A stretch of DNA of 64,000 nt. Origin: Nitzschia sp. DOCU1. Lineage: Eukaryota > Bacillariophyta > Bacillariophyceae > Bacillariales > Bacillariaceae. Shown one piece after another: positions 18,631-29,233 of this stretch (position 1 is the stretch's first letter; each line of letters starts with the position of its first letter). The position numbers and the translations under genes are program-made. The stretch is from NCBI GenBank assembly GCA_951394045.1, contig OX595988.1:558001-622000 (forward strand). The letters are read 5' to 3'. The notes below the pieces were generated by a model. That model ran no database searches. It was not told the origin of the DNA and saw nothing but the letters and a program-made list of their open reading frames with translations.

Positions 18631-20345
18631 ATGAAGATCGTTAGCTCGTTGGCTCTTGCATGCTTTTTGGCCTCGGCAGAGGCTTTCGGACCGGCTTCGC
18701 AGGTTAATGGAAATGCCTTTGGCGTATCGTCCCAAGCCTCCCGACAGGGTGGTATGACTATGCGTATTGGCAAGGCTGACACGGGCCGACGACAGAAGCT
18801 AAACGACGTCCTCAAAAATGTTGGTAGCTTGAGCTCCAAGGAGGCCGTCCAAACTCAGCTTCTTTCCCCTGAGACTGCTTCCGTGATTGAAAAATCCAAC
18901 TGGAAGCTTCGAAAGGCCATGCTTCGAAAAGTCCGTAACCAAGCCACCAAGTTGGGTGTGGAGGTCCCTGCGACATTTGGAGTACCGTAAGTCCTGATTT
19001 GTTTGGACTGCGGGTCAGAAAGACAAAATACTTGCTTGCCACGGAAGTAATCCTAACCATTTTCTCTCTTGTAATGAAAAATTAAAGGCCGACTCAGGAC
19101 GAGCGAGCGGCTGCCGAAATTGTTGCGGGAGCAGCACGCAAAGCCGAAAGGAATGCCCAAAACGCGGCTTATGCGGCGAAGGTTGCTTCTGAAAAGGCTG
19201 CCAGAGATAAGAAGAAGGAGGAAAACAAGGGTAAGTTTGTAGTTTTCGACAGAGATTTGCTGAAGACAGATTTTCCCTCACAGTAAAAAATACTCATTGT
19301 TCTTTCTTGAACAATAACAGCCCGTGCTGCCGCCGCCGTTGCCGCAAAGAAGGCCAAGAAACCCACAGCAGCGGCTCCTGCTGCCGCAGCTCCTGCCGCT
19401 GCCAAACCTGCTGCGGAAGCTCCTGCGCCCGCTGCAGCGGCTCCTGCACCTGCGGGCGGTGCTGGCGAAGTTACCCCCAAAACGATCAAGCAACTTCGTG
19501 ACGACACTGGCGCTGGTATGATGGATTGCAAGAAGGCTCTTCTTGAGTGCAATGGAGACCAAGAGGCCGCCGCCGAGTACCTTCGAACAAAGGGTCTTGC
19601 CAAGGCTGACAAGAAGGCCAGCCGTGTGGCCGCCGAAGGAAAGATTGCTGTCTCCACGGTAGGAGGCAAGGCTGTCATGGTCGAGGTCAACTGCGAGACG
19701 GACTTTGTTGGTAAGGACAGCAGCTTTTTGGCGTACTGCGAAAAGGTTGCCTCAGCCGCCATCAATGTTGACGGTGAAAATATTGAGGCGTTGATGGCTC
19801 AACAGGTGGATGGAGAAACGTTGGAAGAAGCACGACAGGCCATGGTTGCCAAGATTGGAGAAAATATCCAAGTCCGACGAATGGCGTCCGGTGGTGGTGA
19901 TGGCAAGACCGTTGGATGCTACGTGCACATGAACCGCATTGGTGTATTGGTGGAGTTGGAAGGTGGAGATGAAAGCGTCGCCATGGACGTTGCCATGCAC
20001 GTTGCCGCTATGAATCCTCCCTACGCTACTGCCGATCAAGTCCCACAAGACGTTTTGGAGAAGGAAAAGGAGATCTTGAGCGCGCAAGCCTTGGAATCCG
20101 GTAAGCCGCCGGCGATTGTGGAGAAGATGGTGGAAGGCCGTATCCGCAAGTACTTGGAAGAGATTTGTCTTGTTAGCCAAAACTTTGTCAAGGACGGAGA
20201 CAAGACCGTTGGTCAATACTTGGCTGCCAATGGTGCCAAGATGATTGGGTTCAAACGAATTGCTGTGGGAGAGGGTATTGAGAAGAAGGTGGACGACTTT
20301 GCCGCCGAAGTTGCAAAGATGGCAGGAACCCCTGTTGCTGCCTAG
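18631..20345 (+). CDS. tsf: Plastid elongation factor Ts with an extra N-terminal conserved-looking region
   Basis: Three exons, 18631-18986, 19088-19230 and 19321-20345, with in-phase GTAAGT/GTAAGT donors; 507 aa. EF-Ts exchanges GDP for GTP on EF-Tu. The N-terminus MKIVSSLALACFLASAEAFGP is a signal peptide plus ASAFAP-like motif, so import into the plastid stroma is expected. EF-Ts proper starts near residue 217: TPKTIKQLRDDTGAGMMDCK, the EAAAEYLRTKGLAKADKK UBA region, VEVNCETDFVGK and HVAAMNP. Between the transit peptide and EF-Ts are ~95 residues of unknown origin (GRRQKLNDVLKNVGS, KSNWKLRKAMLRKVRNQATK) followed by an Ala/Lys-rich helix and an Ala/Pro linker. These could be a ribosome-binding extension. 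Confidence 0.93.
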
Positions 20346-20739
20346 GCTGTTACAGTAATGAATGATATAGATACATACTGCTTACGTTCCTTGTGTATAT
20401 TGCAGTCGCTTGGATTGAGATGGCAGATCGACGCTCTGTCGCCAATGGTCCTCCGTTGCGATCACTTCTGTTCCACTTATGGGCGCTACTACTAGAATAC
20501 TACCAAACAGTAGGGCAAGGCTGGCTAGAACGCCGGTCGTACACCAGCAACCTAATAGCTAAGGAGGCTACAATAGTTTCTGGGAGAGCTGATGCTCATC
20601 GGTAGAGTCGTCTACTAAGTACTCGTAGAAATGGGTTTTGCAGATTCAAGATGCAAACTTTGCTACAAGGCGTTGCTCGACTGTCTGTGATGGTTTTATC
20701 TCCATTTGAACTTACAAATTATATTTGTTTTGTAAACTG
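20346..20739. other. Convergent intergenic region
   Basis: About 390 bp between the stop codons of EF-Ts and mitochondrial uS17. It holds both 3' UTRs and repeated CTACTA/CTAGAATAC words. No gene is seen. Confidence 0.4.
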
Positions 20740-21411
20740 TTATAGTTGTCCCTTGGGCCGAATGATTTCTCGCAACATGAAATGCTTATGTTTGCTAATT
20801 CGTTGACAGGGAGCAATCATGACCAAATCGCCCATATGAGCCACTTCCATTTCATCATGCGCCATGAACTTTTTAGTATATCTCATTCGCTTGCGATATT
20901 TGCCATGAATCTTGTACCGATCTACTTCCACGTTGACAGTCTTGTTCATTTTGGTGCTGACCACTCGGCCTACCAAGGCTCCTCGTGGAATACTTTCCTT
21001 GTCTTTGGGGGGACAGTGAATGAGTTCCCAACCAGGAATTGTGGAAGTGTCTTTGAGTTCTTCATTGGTCATGTGAGAATAATCGGGTCGTTCGATAGGA
21101 TCGAAATACGAAGTATCGGCAAAGGTGCTCATGATATCTTCCACATTGTAATCCGGGACGGGAGACTGGGAGGATGCTGTGGAAAGGTCGCTTGTGGTTT
21201 GTGGGGAGTTTGGATCCTTGACATTAGATGAAAAATATCGACGAAAGAGCGATGATCTGTCCACTGTGAAAGGACTGGTGGTAGCCATAGCAGGATGCAC
21301 CGTGTGGGGGGATAGAAATAGCGGGCTATCGGCAACCGAAGATGAGACGGCCAGTGGCAAACGTCGTTGTAGTTGCCGCGACAGGACACCTCTCGCCAGA
21401 GACGATGCCAT
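20740..21411 (-). CDS. Mitochondrial small-subunit ribosomal protein uS17
   Basis: 223 aa in one exon. uS17 is a primary 16S-type rRNA-binding protein of the small subunit. The core lies in the last ~80 residues: GALVGRVVSTKMNKTVNVEV, the GKYRKRMRYTKKFMAHDE segment, GDLVMIAPCQRISKHKHF and LREIIRP, all classic S17. The N-terminus is rich in Arg, Ser and Leu without acidic residues (MASSLARGVLSRQLQRRLPLAVS), with RRYFSS further on, typical of a mitochondrial presequence. There is no signal peptide or ASAFAP motif, so plastid targeting is unlikely. The ~60 residues between presequence and core are specific to this protein. Confidence 0.9.
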   Translation of the reverse strand: MASSLARGVLSRQLQRRLPLAVSSSVADSPLFLSPHTVHPAMATTSPFTVDRSSLFRRYFSSNVKDPNSPQTTSDLSTASSQSPVPDYNVEDIMSTFADTSYFDPIERPDYSHMTNEELKDTSTIPGWELIHCPPKDKESIPRGALVGRVVSTKMNKTVNVEVDRYKIHGKYRKRMRYTKKFMAHDEMEVAHMGDLVMIAPCQRISKHKHFMLREIIRPKGQL

Positions 21412-21914
21412 GATACAATTTGCTTGTTTGAGTGATGATGGACGCCGTTTCTATACAGTGGGCGAAGGTAGCTGCTGTGTTGCCATACGGCGAAGAATAA
21501 AAAGTATCGTAGTAGAGAGCAATTTATGTGATGCAGAGACAGCACCATCGTCATCGAGAGAGACGATGGGCGGCGAGAGCGAAAAAGATCGCAGAACGAC
21601 TCTGACGGGAGAGACCAGACGGTTCATTCGATCCATTAGACCACACTCAAATGAGCTTCTTTAGTCTCGAAAAATGGACGGTCCAAATACCTGTTGCCGC
21701 TTACTTGAAAGGTGCCGTGGAAAATGTACTGCAGCTCACGCAGCTCCCACTTACCGCCGCTACTTGCTTTTTGCCCCCGCCATGCATGCAATTGTGTGCG
21801 GCAGCTTCCATCGCTCTCGAGCTTTGCGGGCTATCACCATCGTCGATACCACTTGTGTGAAGCAACCCGTGTCGGTTCTGTCCCTTGTAGCATCACCAAA
21901 AAGAAACTTTCAAG
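21412..21914. promoter_or_regulatory. Divergent region between mitochondrial uS17 and cytosolic eS1
   Basis: About 500 bp between divergent ribosomal-protein genes, expected to hold both promoters. Open frames here overlap one another and look random. Confidence 0.4.
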
Positions 21915-22960
21915 ATGGCGATCGTGAGTTAAAAACAGCAATATATTTGTAGTAGTAGAAGGAGGGATGGTGCAGATACGAAATGGGCAGTCTGGATGGG
22001 CGATATTAGGTTTTGTGGTGACAAACTGGAACGGCATGAACTATCGATCGTTGCTGTCCGTGGAAGTTGCCTATTACCTAGCCGGTCCATGCCCATTTTG
22101 TGAATGCACGATGCCCGACCTTCTACTTTAATTCATGTGACTCCTCTTCTCACGCATGTTGTTGCTTTGTTTTCGTTTTTAAGGGCAAGAACAAGAGACT
22201 TACGAAATCCAAAAAGGGTAGCCGTAAAAAGGCTGTCGACCCCTTCACGAAGAAGGAATGGTACAAGCTCATCGCTCCTTCGATCTTTGCTGTTAAGGAC
22301 TGTGGTAAGACCTTGATCACTAAGACGCAAGGAACCAAAATTGCCTCGGAATACTTGAAGGGGCGTGTGTTTGAAGTATCGCTAGCCGATCTCAACAAGA
22401 ATGAGGCCCTGGCGTACCGCAAGATTAAGCTTTGTATCGAGGACGTTCAAGGATACAACTGCCTTTTGAACTTTCACGGAATGGACATGACCCGGGACAA
22501 GCTTTGCTCGCTTATCCGAAAGAAGCAATCTATCATTGAAGCCAATGTGGACTGCCGCACTACGGACGGATACATTGTCCGATTGTTCTGCATTGCTTTC
22601 ACTCGCCCGCAAGACAACCAAATCAAGGCTACTTGCTACGCCAAATCTGCACAAATTCGAGCGATCCGAGCCAAGATGACGACATTTATGACGGAACTTG
22701 GTACCAAAGGAGACTTGAAGGCCTTGGTCAAGGAATTGATCAAGTCCCCCATTGGTGACACCATTGCCAAGCAAGCCTCCAGCATCTTCCCCATCAAGGA
22801 CTGTTTCATCCGCAAGGTCAAGGTTTTGAAGAAGCCCAAATTCGATGTTACGGAGCTTATGGAGTGGCACAATGCTGACGAAACTCCCGTGGGTGATGTT
22901 GGCAAGCCGGTGGAGGCCCCGAAGGAGGAGGGACTTGCTGGATCAGGCGGCCGATTGTAA
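21915..22960 (+). CDS. RPS3A: 40S ribosomal protein eS1 (S3a)
   Basis: Two exons, a 9-nt first exon 21915-21923 (ATG GCG ATC) and 22184-22960, separated by a 260-nt intron (GTGAGT...TTTAAG). The join gives [19 protein letters not shown], the canonical eS1 start, and a 261-residue protein. Other family signatures are [64 protein letters not shown] and [20 protein letters not shown]. The reading frame continues upstream of the acceptor to 22100, but that sequence does not match eS1. An intron after the first few codons is common in ribosomal protein genes. Confidence 0.95.
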
Positions 22961-23294
22961 GAGCAGCAAACACTAGTAAAGAAATTCGATCGAATACTAT
23001 GGTTGTCTAGATGTGCGTGCCTTCATGTGCGTGCCTTCTTGTGTAGTCTATGGTGTCGGGACCGTTTCAAACCATTAGTCCAAGTCATGGCATATACTCG
23101 GGCTGTGATCTTCTTCGGTTATCACTAGTCTAGCTACAGCATGCGTTTTGCGGACGCTGCAACCAAGGCGGACATGGATGGTTGTACACAGTCGAAAAGG
23201 TCTCGACTCTCGTCTGCAATGCTCGACATACAAACGTTGAACTAGAGTAGAAGTACTTGGCATTCTAACTTCAATGCAGTGAGGTACAACACGC
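22961..23294. other. Convergent intergenic region
   Basis: About 330 bp between the stop codons of eS1 and the TrhO-RluA fusion. It includes an imperfect direct repeat of ATGTGCGTGCCTTC near 23010-23040. Nothing else is seen. Confidence 0.4.
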
Positions 23295-26234
23295 CTATGG
23301 TAATTCCAAAAGTCTGTCAGTTCCAAAGGCCCAGGCGGGCAAGCCGACCTTTAGATCAACCTCGCCCAGGAGTTCTTCGCTTTCGCTCGAACCTTTCTTT
23401 TTCGGGTGAAACGGGATTCGATACCGAAAGGCGTGGAGACAAATCAGGTGCCCACCTTGCAGCAGCTGAGCAGAAGAAAAGGCTGCTTCGGGTCCAACAC
23501 TGCAGAAAGCGCAGATTTCCATGGCGGCCTTGACGTCTTCCTCTGCCATGGTGCTTGGACGGAGCAAGCTTTCACCTCCTCCGTCTAATGCAGCTTGTCG
23601 TCGACGCTTGGCCTCTGACAGGCCGGCAGAAAGGTCCAAGGTGGGATCTATAGAGCCACCGTACAATACATCGTTTACAACCGAGTGTCCAAGCCATTCG
23701 AGATGGAGTCGAAGTTGGTGACTGCGCCCGGTCAGCGGGGAGCAGAGTACCATCGAGGTGTCGGAGGCGTCGTCATATGAGATGAACCGAAAGAGGCTCG
23801 AAGCTGGTTTTCCGTCGGGAGTAATTCTTCGAATCCCGTTTCCTGGATCGACAGTCTCAATTGGCGCCTTCACTTCGATAGAATCTCCGTACTCATCTGG
23901 TGTCCAGTTCCATTTGCTGATATCGGACGATTCAACTGTAACATGCTCCTTGGCGCTGGGAAAACGTCCACGCACCTTGGCCAAATACTGCTTCTTGACG
24001 CATCCGCTCTCGATTCTTGATTGCACAAGTCTAGCCACTTTGGTATTCGTGCAACATATAGTCAGACCACTGGTCACTCGATCAATCCGATGGCATGGAA
24101 TCAACGATTTGGGCGTCAAGCTCTCTTGCGCTTCGACCATCATGGTCAAAGAGTTTGACAAATACGGTCCAGCCGGATGCACCGGCACGGTTGAGGGCTT
24201 GTTGCACACGTACAGAGTCGCGTCGTCCTCAAAGCCGAATTCCCGTTGTACATCATCAGGCAGTCGAATCTTTTGGATATCGATTGTCACGTCAGGAATA
24301 TGTATTGGTGGTTCGTGCCAGTGAGTGATTCGGCCAATCACATCCATATTCTTCAAAATGATCGTCTCGGCCTCTTCCAACGAAGCAACAACTTGGTTGT
24401 TGACTCGCAACAGTCCGCGCTTCAGAATACTCGTCAGTGTTTCGGTATTGACCAAATCCGCAAATTCATTTTGAAGAACTGCAAGGAGCGACTTGCCGCA
24501 CCACTTGCCTTTGACATTGGACTGAAGGATTCGCGTACATGCGGTAGGTATCCGGATGCCAGTTTCCTCGTTGCGGCATGTGCTCGGCGTCGAAGCGAGC
24601 TGGAGCTGGATGAACTCGTCGATAGTACTCTGCCGTTCTGTTGCCTTCTTTTCTTGTAGATGAGGATTGTTGTAAGAGTTGGGTCCATCCGCCTTGCGAT
24701 TCTTGCCAAACCGTTGCTGCTGGTCAGATCCGCGTGAATGTCGCTGCATCTCATCCAGAACTCGCTTGCGATTAAGACCATAAAATCCCCAGCAATTCCC
24801 TGAACAACCAGTTTCTCCACAATTTCGACACTTGCGTTTTGCTTCCTCTGTCATAGTGGCATTCCCTGTTCCGTCGCTATCGTGCAGCAACGCCAAGCGT
24901 TCCACCACCTTTTCACATTGTTTCATCAAAGTCTTTCGCTTTTGTCGGAACTTCTTCCCAACAGCTATATCCGCAAGCGATTCGTTCAAACGCTTCAGTT
25001 GCCCTTGTAGCTCGGACACCGAGTACGGTGAAAGGTCCGTGAAATAGCAGTTGCGTAAATGAGAATGATTGTGACAGTGGAACTCGCGTAAACCCTCCCG
25101 GCACTCCGGACAGACGAGTGTGGGCTCACGACAAACCGTACATACGCATCCAGGTTCGAATACATCATAGGGTTTGGTGCAGTACAAACAATGTCCCACA
25201 ATATCACTGGTGTCGGTGGAGTCTCCTTTGCCGTGCCCAGCTGCTTGCGCGCCCCGTCCATCAAAGACAAAGTTCTTTCCTTTCCAAAGACAATCCTCCG
25301 ACGAACCATATTGATCAAGATACTTGTGGATTCCTCCTTTCAAGTGGCACACTTCTATAACCGACGGAATTTTGTTTCGAATAAAAGCAGATGCCTTTTC
25401 ACATCGAATGCCACCTGGGATATGGATTGATTTAGGGAACTAGGAGAAGGATAGCCGAGCATAGACCAACACCCACTTGTACGTACCAGTACAATACATC
25501 AAAACCTTCTTGTTTGCTAATGCCTGCGAGTGTTGCTCGACCCAGTGCGGAAACTGATTGAATGTTGTGGTTGATGGGTCCGGGGCACCGGGAAAATGAC
25601 CAATCTGCCACTCTTTAGTATTTCGGCAATCAATGAGCACGGTATCTTCCTTGGATTGTCCGTCCCTTTGAAGTTGTGCTATCCGTTCATGCCATTCCGA
25701 AGGTGTCAGATACCCCTTATGGACCTCGTCCAAAGAAATTGGCGCCAGAACACCGCCAGTCCCAATGAGTTCCTTTACAATTTTGATGTTTAGGTCTGGG
25801 AACAATTGCGATTCCGAGCAGGTACTCCATTTGAAATCTGATGGATCCATGACCAATGGTTGGCAAGCCGCTTTTGCATAAAACTTGTCACAGTCCTTCC
25901 AAAATTTGAAAATAACTTCTTGATGCTTTGCTTCTTCTGCCTGATCCTTCGTCTGTCGAGTCAACGCCCGAACAAAGCTTTCGGTGGCAGACGGGCCTCC
26001 CGACAAAGTACCATTAATTCCCTCAGATTGATGTTCATTACAGCCCACCAATATCCGCCCTTGCAATCCTAGGCTTTGGCACAACTTGTTCAGGGCCGCT
26101 CGGTAAAGCTCCACAACCTCCCGTTCCTTTGACAACGGGTGGAACTTGTAGAACAGAAGAACGCTCTGCGTCGACACTGAAGAATCGCCACCAACTGCCG
26201 CCGAAACTTGAGAGTCGATTTCGTCCATGGTCAC
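23295..26234 (-). CDS. Fusion of TrhO-type rhodanese tRNA uridine hydroxylase and RluA-type pseudouridine synthase
   Basis: Two exons, 26234-25487 and 25414-23295; the 72-nt intron (GTACGT...TCCCAG) joins MYCTG with GIRCEKASAF, restoring the rhodanese loop, 955 aa in total. Residues 1-~375 match TrhO/UPF0176: LFYKFHPL, SEGINGTLSGG, DCRNTKEWQIGHFPGA, the catalytic-loop Cys248 in YCTGGIRC, NFVFDGR, and a Cys/His cluster (CLYCTKPYDVFEPGCVCTVC...CPEC). TrhO makes 5-hydroxyuridine at tRNA position 34. A linker with another CxxC cluster (CRNCGETGCSGNC) follows. Residues ~570-955 are an RluA-family synthase: S4-like ILKRGLLRVNNQVV, YVCNKPSTVPVHPAGPY, catalytic Asp694 in HRIDRVTSGL, and GRSHQLRLHLEWLGHSVVND. 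No targeting peptide is visible, so probably cytosolic or nuclear. Confidence 0.92.
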
Positions 26235-26706
26235 TCCCCTCTATTAGCTCGCTGCTAGAGAGTAGCGTGGGGTTGATGGTCGATGGTGGTTATCGTTGTG
26301 TTAGGTTACAATTTGTGGAAGACCGGAGATCGCATTTTGTGTGGTGAGTTTCGCGCCCACAGAAAATCTTTGGTTTTGAAATCGATGCGGATTTTGTGGG
26401 ATCTTGGGTGATTTCGGGGCTTCCCCTTTTATTCATCGCGGTCTGCCATCGTTCGTCCATTCGGGTTTGACGGTCATCCGATCCCCCAGTCACGGATCGG
26501 GTGGGAGCTCGCCAGCAAAGTAAGAAGAGCTCGCGTTATGGCAACTGTGACGTTGGCCAACCGGAAAGATCGCGGTCAACAACTTTCAACTTGCGATCGA
26601 TCGATGGCCATGTGAAAAAGAGAGGAGGCGAGCGAGACGGACCAACAGCTGTTGAAGCCCGCTCTTCTTTCCCATCATCCTTTTTCATACGAAAGACTCG
26701 TTGACC
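26235..26706. promoter_or_regulatory. Divergent region between TrhO-RluA and FCP genes
   Basis: About 470 bp between divergent starts; presumably both promoters, including the FCP promoter. No coding sequence and no recognised element. Confidence 0.4.
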
Positions 26707-27522
26707 ATGAAGCTCGCAACCGTGTTCGCTCTCTTCGGCTCTGCGTAAGTTAGTCTAAATCTGTAGTCTCATGTTATGGAGAATTGCAGCGAGAAATTTG
26801 ATGAAAGCCGAAAGGGTCCCTGATTGGTGTTTTCGTGATTGAACTTGCATGTGGACTGGATTTCATAGGCAAAGTCATTGTAAAATTCATTCTTTTCTGC
26901 AGAACACAACCCTTTCACTCGGCTGTTTCATGGACTTTGTATCTCACAACTTTCCTGTCCTGTTGGCACTTCGTACTTTAGCGCTGCCTTTGCCCCTGCT
27001 CAACAACAGGCCCGCACCACTTCTCTGTCGGCATGGAAGGACGAGACCGTTGTCGGACTCACGGCCCCCGTGGGCTTCTTCGACCCCCTCGGTTTCTCCA
27101 AGGGTAAGGACGATAAAACCATGGCTCACTACCGTGAATCTGAATTGAAGCACGGACGTGTTGCCATGGCGGCCTGTTTGGGATGGTACTTGGACGCTGC
27201 CGGTGTGCACCCCGCGTTCAACAGCGAGCTTTCCAATAATCCCCTGGAAGCCGCTCAACAACTTCCAGCGGTCGGATGGCTTCAGTTCGTTCTTGGATGT
27301 GGTGCCATCGAATGGTTGGCGGAAAAGATCAAGGAGCGCCCCGGATACAAGGCCGGAGATCTCCTTGGAGCTGCCTACTGGGTCGATGATAGCGATGAAG
27401 GTTGGGTTGACTACCAAAACAAGGAGATCAACAACGGACGATTGGCCATGGTTGCTTTCATGGGAATCTTCGTCCAAGATCTTTTCTATGGCAACTACGG
27501 TGACATGATCTTCAAGAAATAA
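26707..27522 (+). CDS. Fucoxanthin-chlorophyll a/c light-harvesting protein (FCP)
   Basis: Two exons, 26707-26744 and 26982-27522; the 237-nt intron (GTAAGT...CTTTAG) splits the targeting sequence. The join gives MKLATVFALFGSAAAFAPAQ, a textbook diatom signal peptide with ASAFAP motif; 192 aa. FCPs bind chlorophyll a/c and fucoxanthin in the thylakoid membrane. Helix 1 carries the motif RESELKHGRVAMAACLGWYL (chlorophyll-binding Glu, His and Arg), and helix 3 repeats it as KEINNGRLAMVAFMGIFVQD. The N-terminal PVGFFDPLGFS is typical of the family. I do not assign it to an Lhcf, Lhcr or Lhcx subgroup with confidence. Confidence 0.96.
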
Positions 27523-27808
27523 GCTTTTGCTGTTGCTTATAACTGTCGCAATGCACCACGTACTGCCGCAAGCCTGCTTCTTTTCCTCGGCACTCGACCG
27601 AGCATATTTGATCGAGAGCCTATGACCCTATCCTCCCCCACTTAACCTTATTATCATAGACGAGGTTGTGCCACCAAAGTTGCCTTTTTTTCGTATGAAT
27701 TGACAGTTCGGACTGCTTGCATCAACGCAGCGTAGCTGGTGATTTCACATTGCTCACGAGCCCCCATGGACGACTATATATTGATCCAATGAGAAGCTTA
27801 GCGATTTG

Positions 27809-28819
27809 CTACTCGTCCTCTTCGTCGTCCGGGAAACGGGCAGCCCCCCTTGTAGAATCTGTCAGGCCGTCCTTTAGCTGCTGGGCTACCTCCAAGTCAC
27901 AGGTAATGGTCACAGTCAAACTACCATCAACACCATATTCTTCTCCACTGGTTGAGCCACCTGCCTTTGCCACCGAATCGTAAACGGAACCCACATTCCC
28001 CGACATGACCGAAACTCGAAAGGTTGCTTTGGGGATAAGAACATCGACTGGTGCCTCGCGCAGGACCTGTCTCGCAGCAGCCCCGTACGCTCGTATCAGA
28101 CCACCAGCTCCTAGTTTGATACCACCTATAGTAGATGAAGTTTAGCGTCCCAGTGAGTTCCAAGATTTCACGGAGGTATTCTAAGAACCTCCACAAACAA
28201 GATCCAAATCACGGCCGTACCAAAGTATCGGACTACTACACAAACAACATCAGACAACCCTTCACCTTTGATTGCACCTGGAACGAAGATAAGAAGAGCA
28301 ATAGCATGAGGAATGCTGGTAAACGGAGAAAAATGGTCCCAGACTGATAATCATTTGTCTCTCACCCAAGATCGGCAAACCAGCAGTCCCAGCCGGTTCA
28401 CCATCGTCTGAGCAGCGTTCTGAAACGGGGTTGACTCCACACTGGAAACCATAACACCAATGCCGTGCCTTAGGATGTTCTGCTTTGACCCGTTCGATGT
28501 ACGCCGACGCCTCATCCCAGTTTTCGGCATGCTTGGCGTAACCCAAAAACCGACTCTTCTTGACCTCCATCTCCGACACGTGCGATCCTGGAGCCAATGT
28601 ACGCGTAGTTTCCGTGCTCATGAAAAGAGCCATATTCGGTCTCTTTGCTTTACGATTCCTCAACATGAAGATATTGCTACTTGACCAGATCAAATCGTGA
28701 CGGCCTAAGCTCCTCGCTGGCGTCGAAAGACACCTCCGGTTAGCGACTTGAAACCCGAGAACTCTCATGGCGAAAACTGTGCTTCCGACAAAAATCAACA
28801 GTCGCCACTGACTTTTCAT
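27809..28819 (-). CDS. IMPACT/YigZ family protein
   Basis: Three exons, 28819-28366, 28277-28221 and 28125-27809, with introns of 88 and 95 nt. All junctions are in phase and rebuild the family core PILGAIKGEGLSDVV...RYFGGIKLGAGGLIRAYG; 275 aa. The preceding exon has EVKKSRFLGYAKHAEN, HPKARHWCYGFQCG and SERCSDDGEPAGTAGLPIL, the IMPACT/UPF0029 signature. The N-terminus is hydrophobic (WRLLIFVGSTVFAMRVLGF), followed by an Arg/Ser-rich stretch, so plastid or mitochondrial targeting is possible; translation from the later Met in MALFMSTE would be cytosolic. Eukaryotic IMPACT regulates GCN2, but this protein lacks the RWD domain and resembles bacterial YigZ, whose role is not settled. Confidence 0.88.
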
Positions 28820-29233
28820 CCTTTTCCTCTGGTTCAGATAAACTCCATAAATCTTAAAGGTTCATCTTTGATCGAAGACCAGCTTTTTCTTGGTAGACAA
28901 CGGAGGCAGCATTGCAACTATGAGTAGTCGTTGTCGGAGATCGGAGGTGCTTTCTCATTGTCGCTTCGAGGCATGATAGTAGAGTGAGAGACAAGATTCG
29001 GGTCGGATAAGTCCGCTTTGGTTGCGCTTGCTTCGCATCTATTCCTATTCACTATAGTACTATAAAAGCACACTGCCTCATTGCTTTTGCTGCTTCTACT
29101 TACGGGGTTAGAGGGGCTTGCCCAAGAGGGATCTTCAGCTACAACTATGCTCACAGTTTACTTTGTAGTTGTTGTCTCTAGTTGCATCTATGACTACCGG
29201 TAGAAATCCGTCGACGCCATCATCAATCTTTTC
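28820..29233. other. Intergenic region
   Basis: About 410 bp between two minus-strand genes, with a CTACCGGTAG palindrome at 29194-29203. It should contain the IMPACT-family promoter. No coding sequence seen. Confidence 0.4.

Noticed and set aside
22100..22183. Upstream in-frame extension of eS1
   Set aside because: Sequence does not match eS1; the 9-nt first exon at 21915 restores the canonical N-terminus through good splice sites.
18631..28819. Idea that the translation-related genes here form a functional cluster
   Set aside because: They belong to different compartments (plastid EF-Ts, mitochondrial uS17, cytosolic eS1) and are interleaved with unrelated genes, so adjacency is probably chance.
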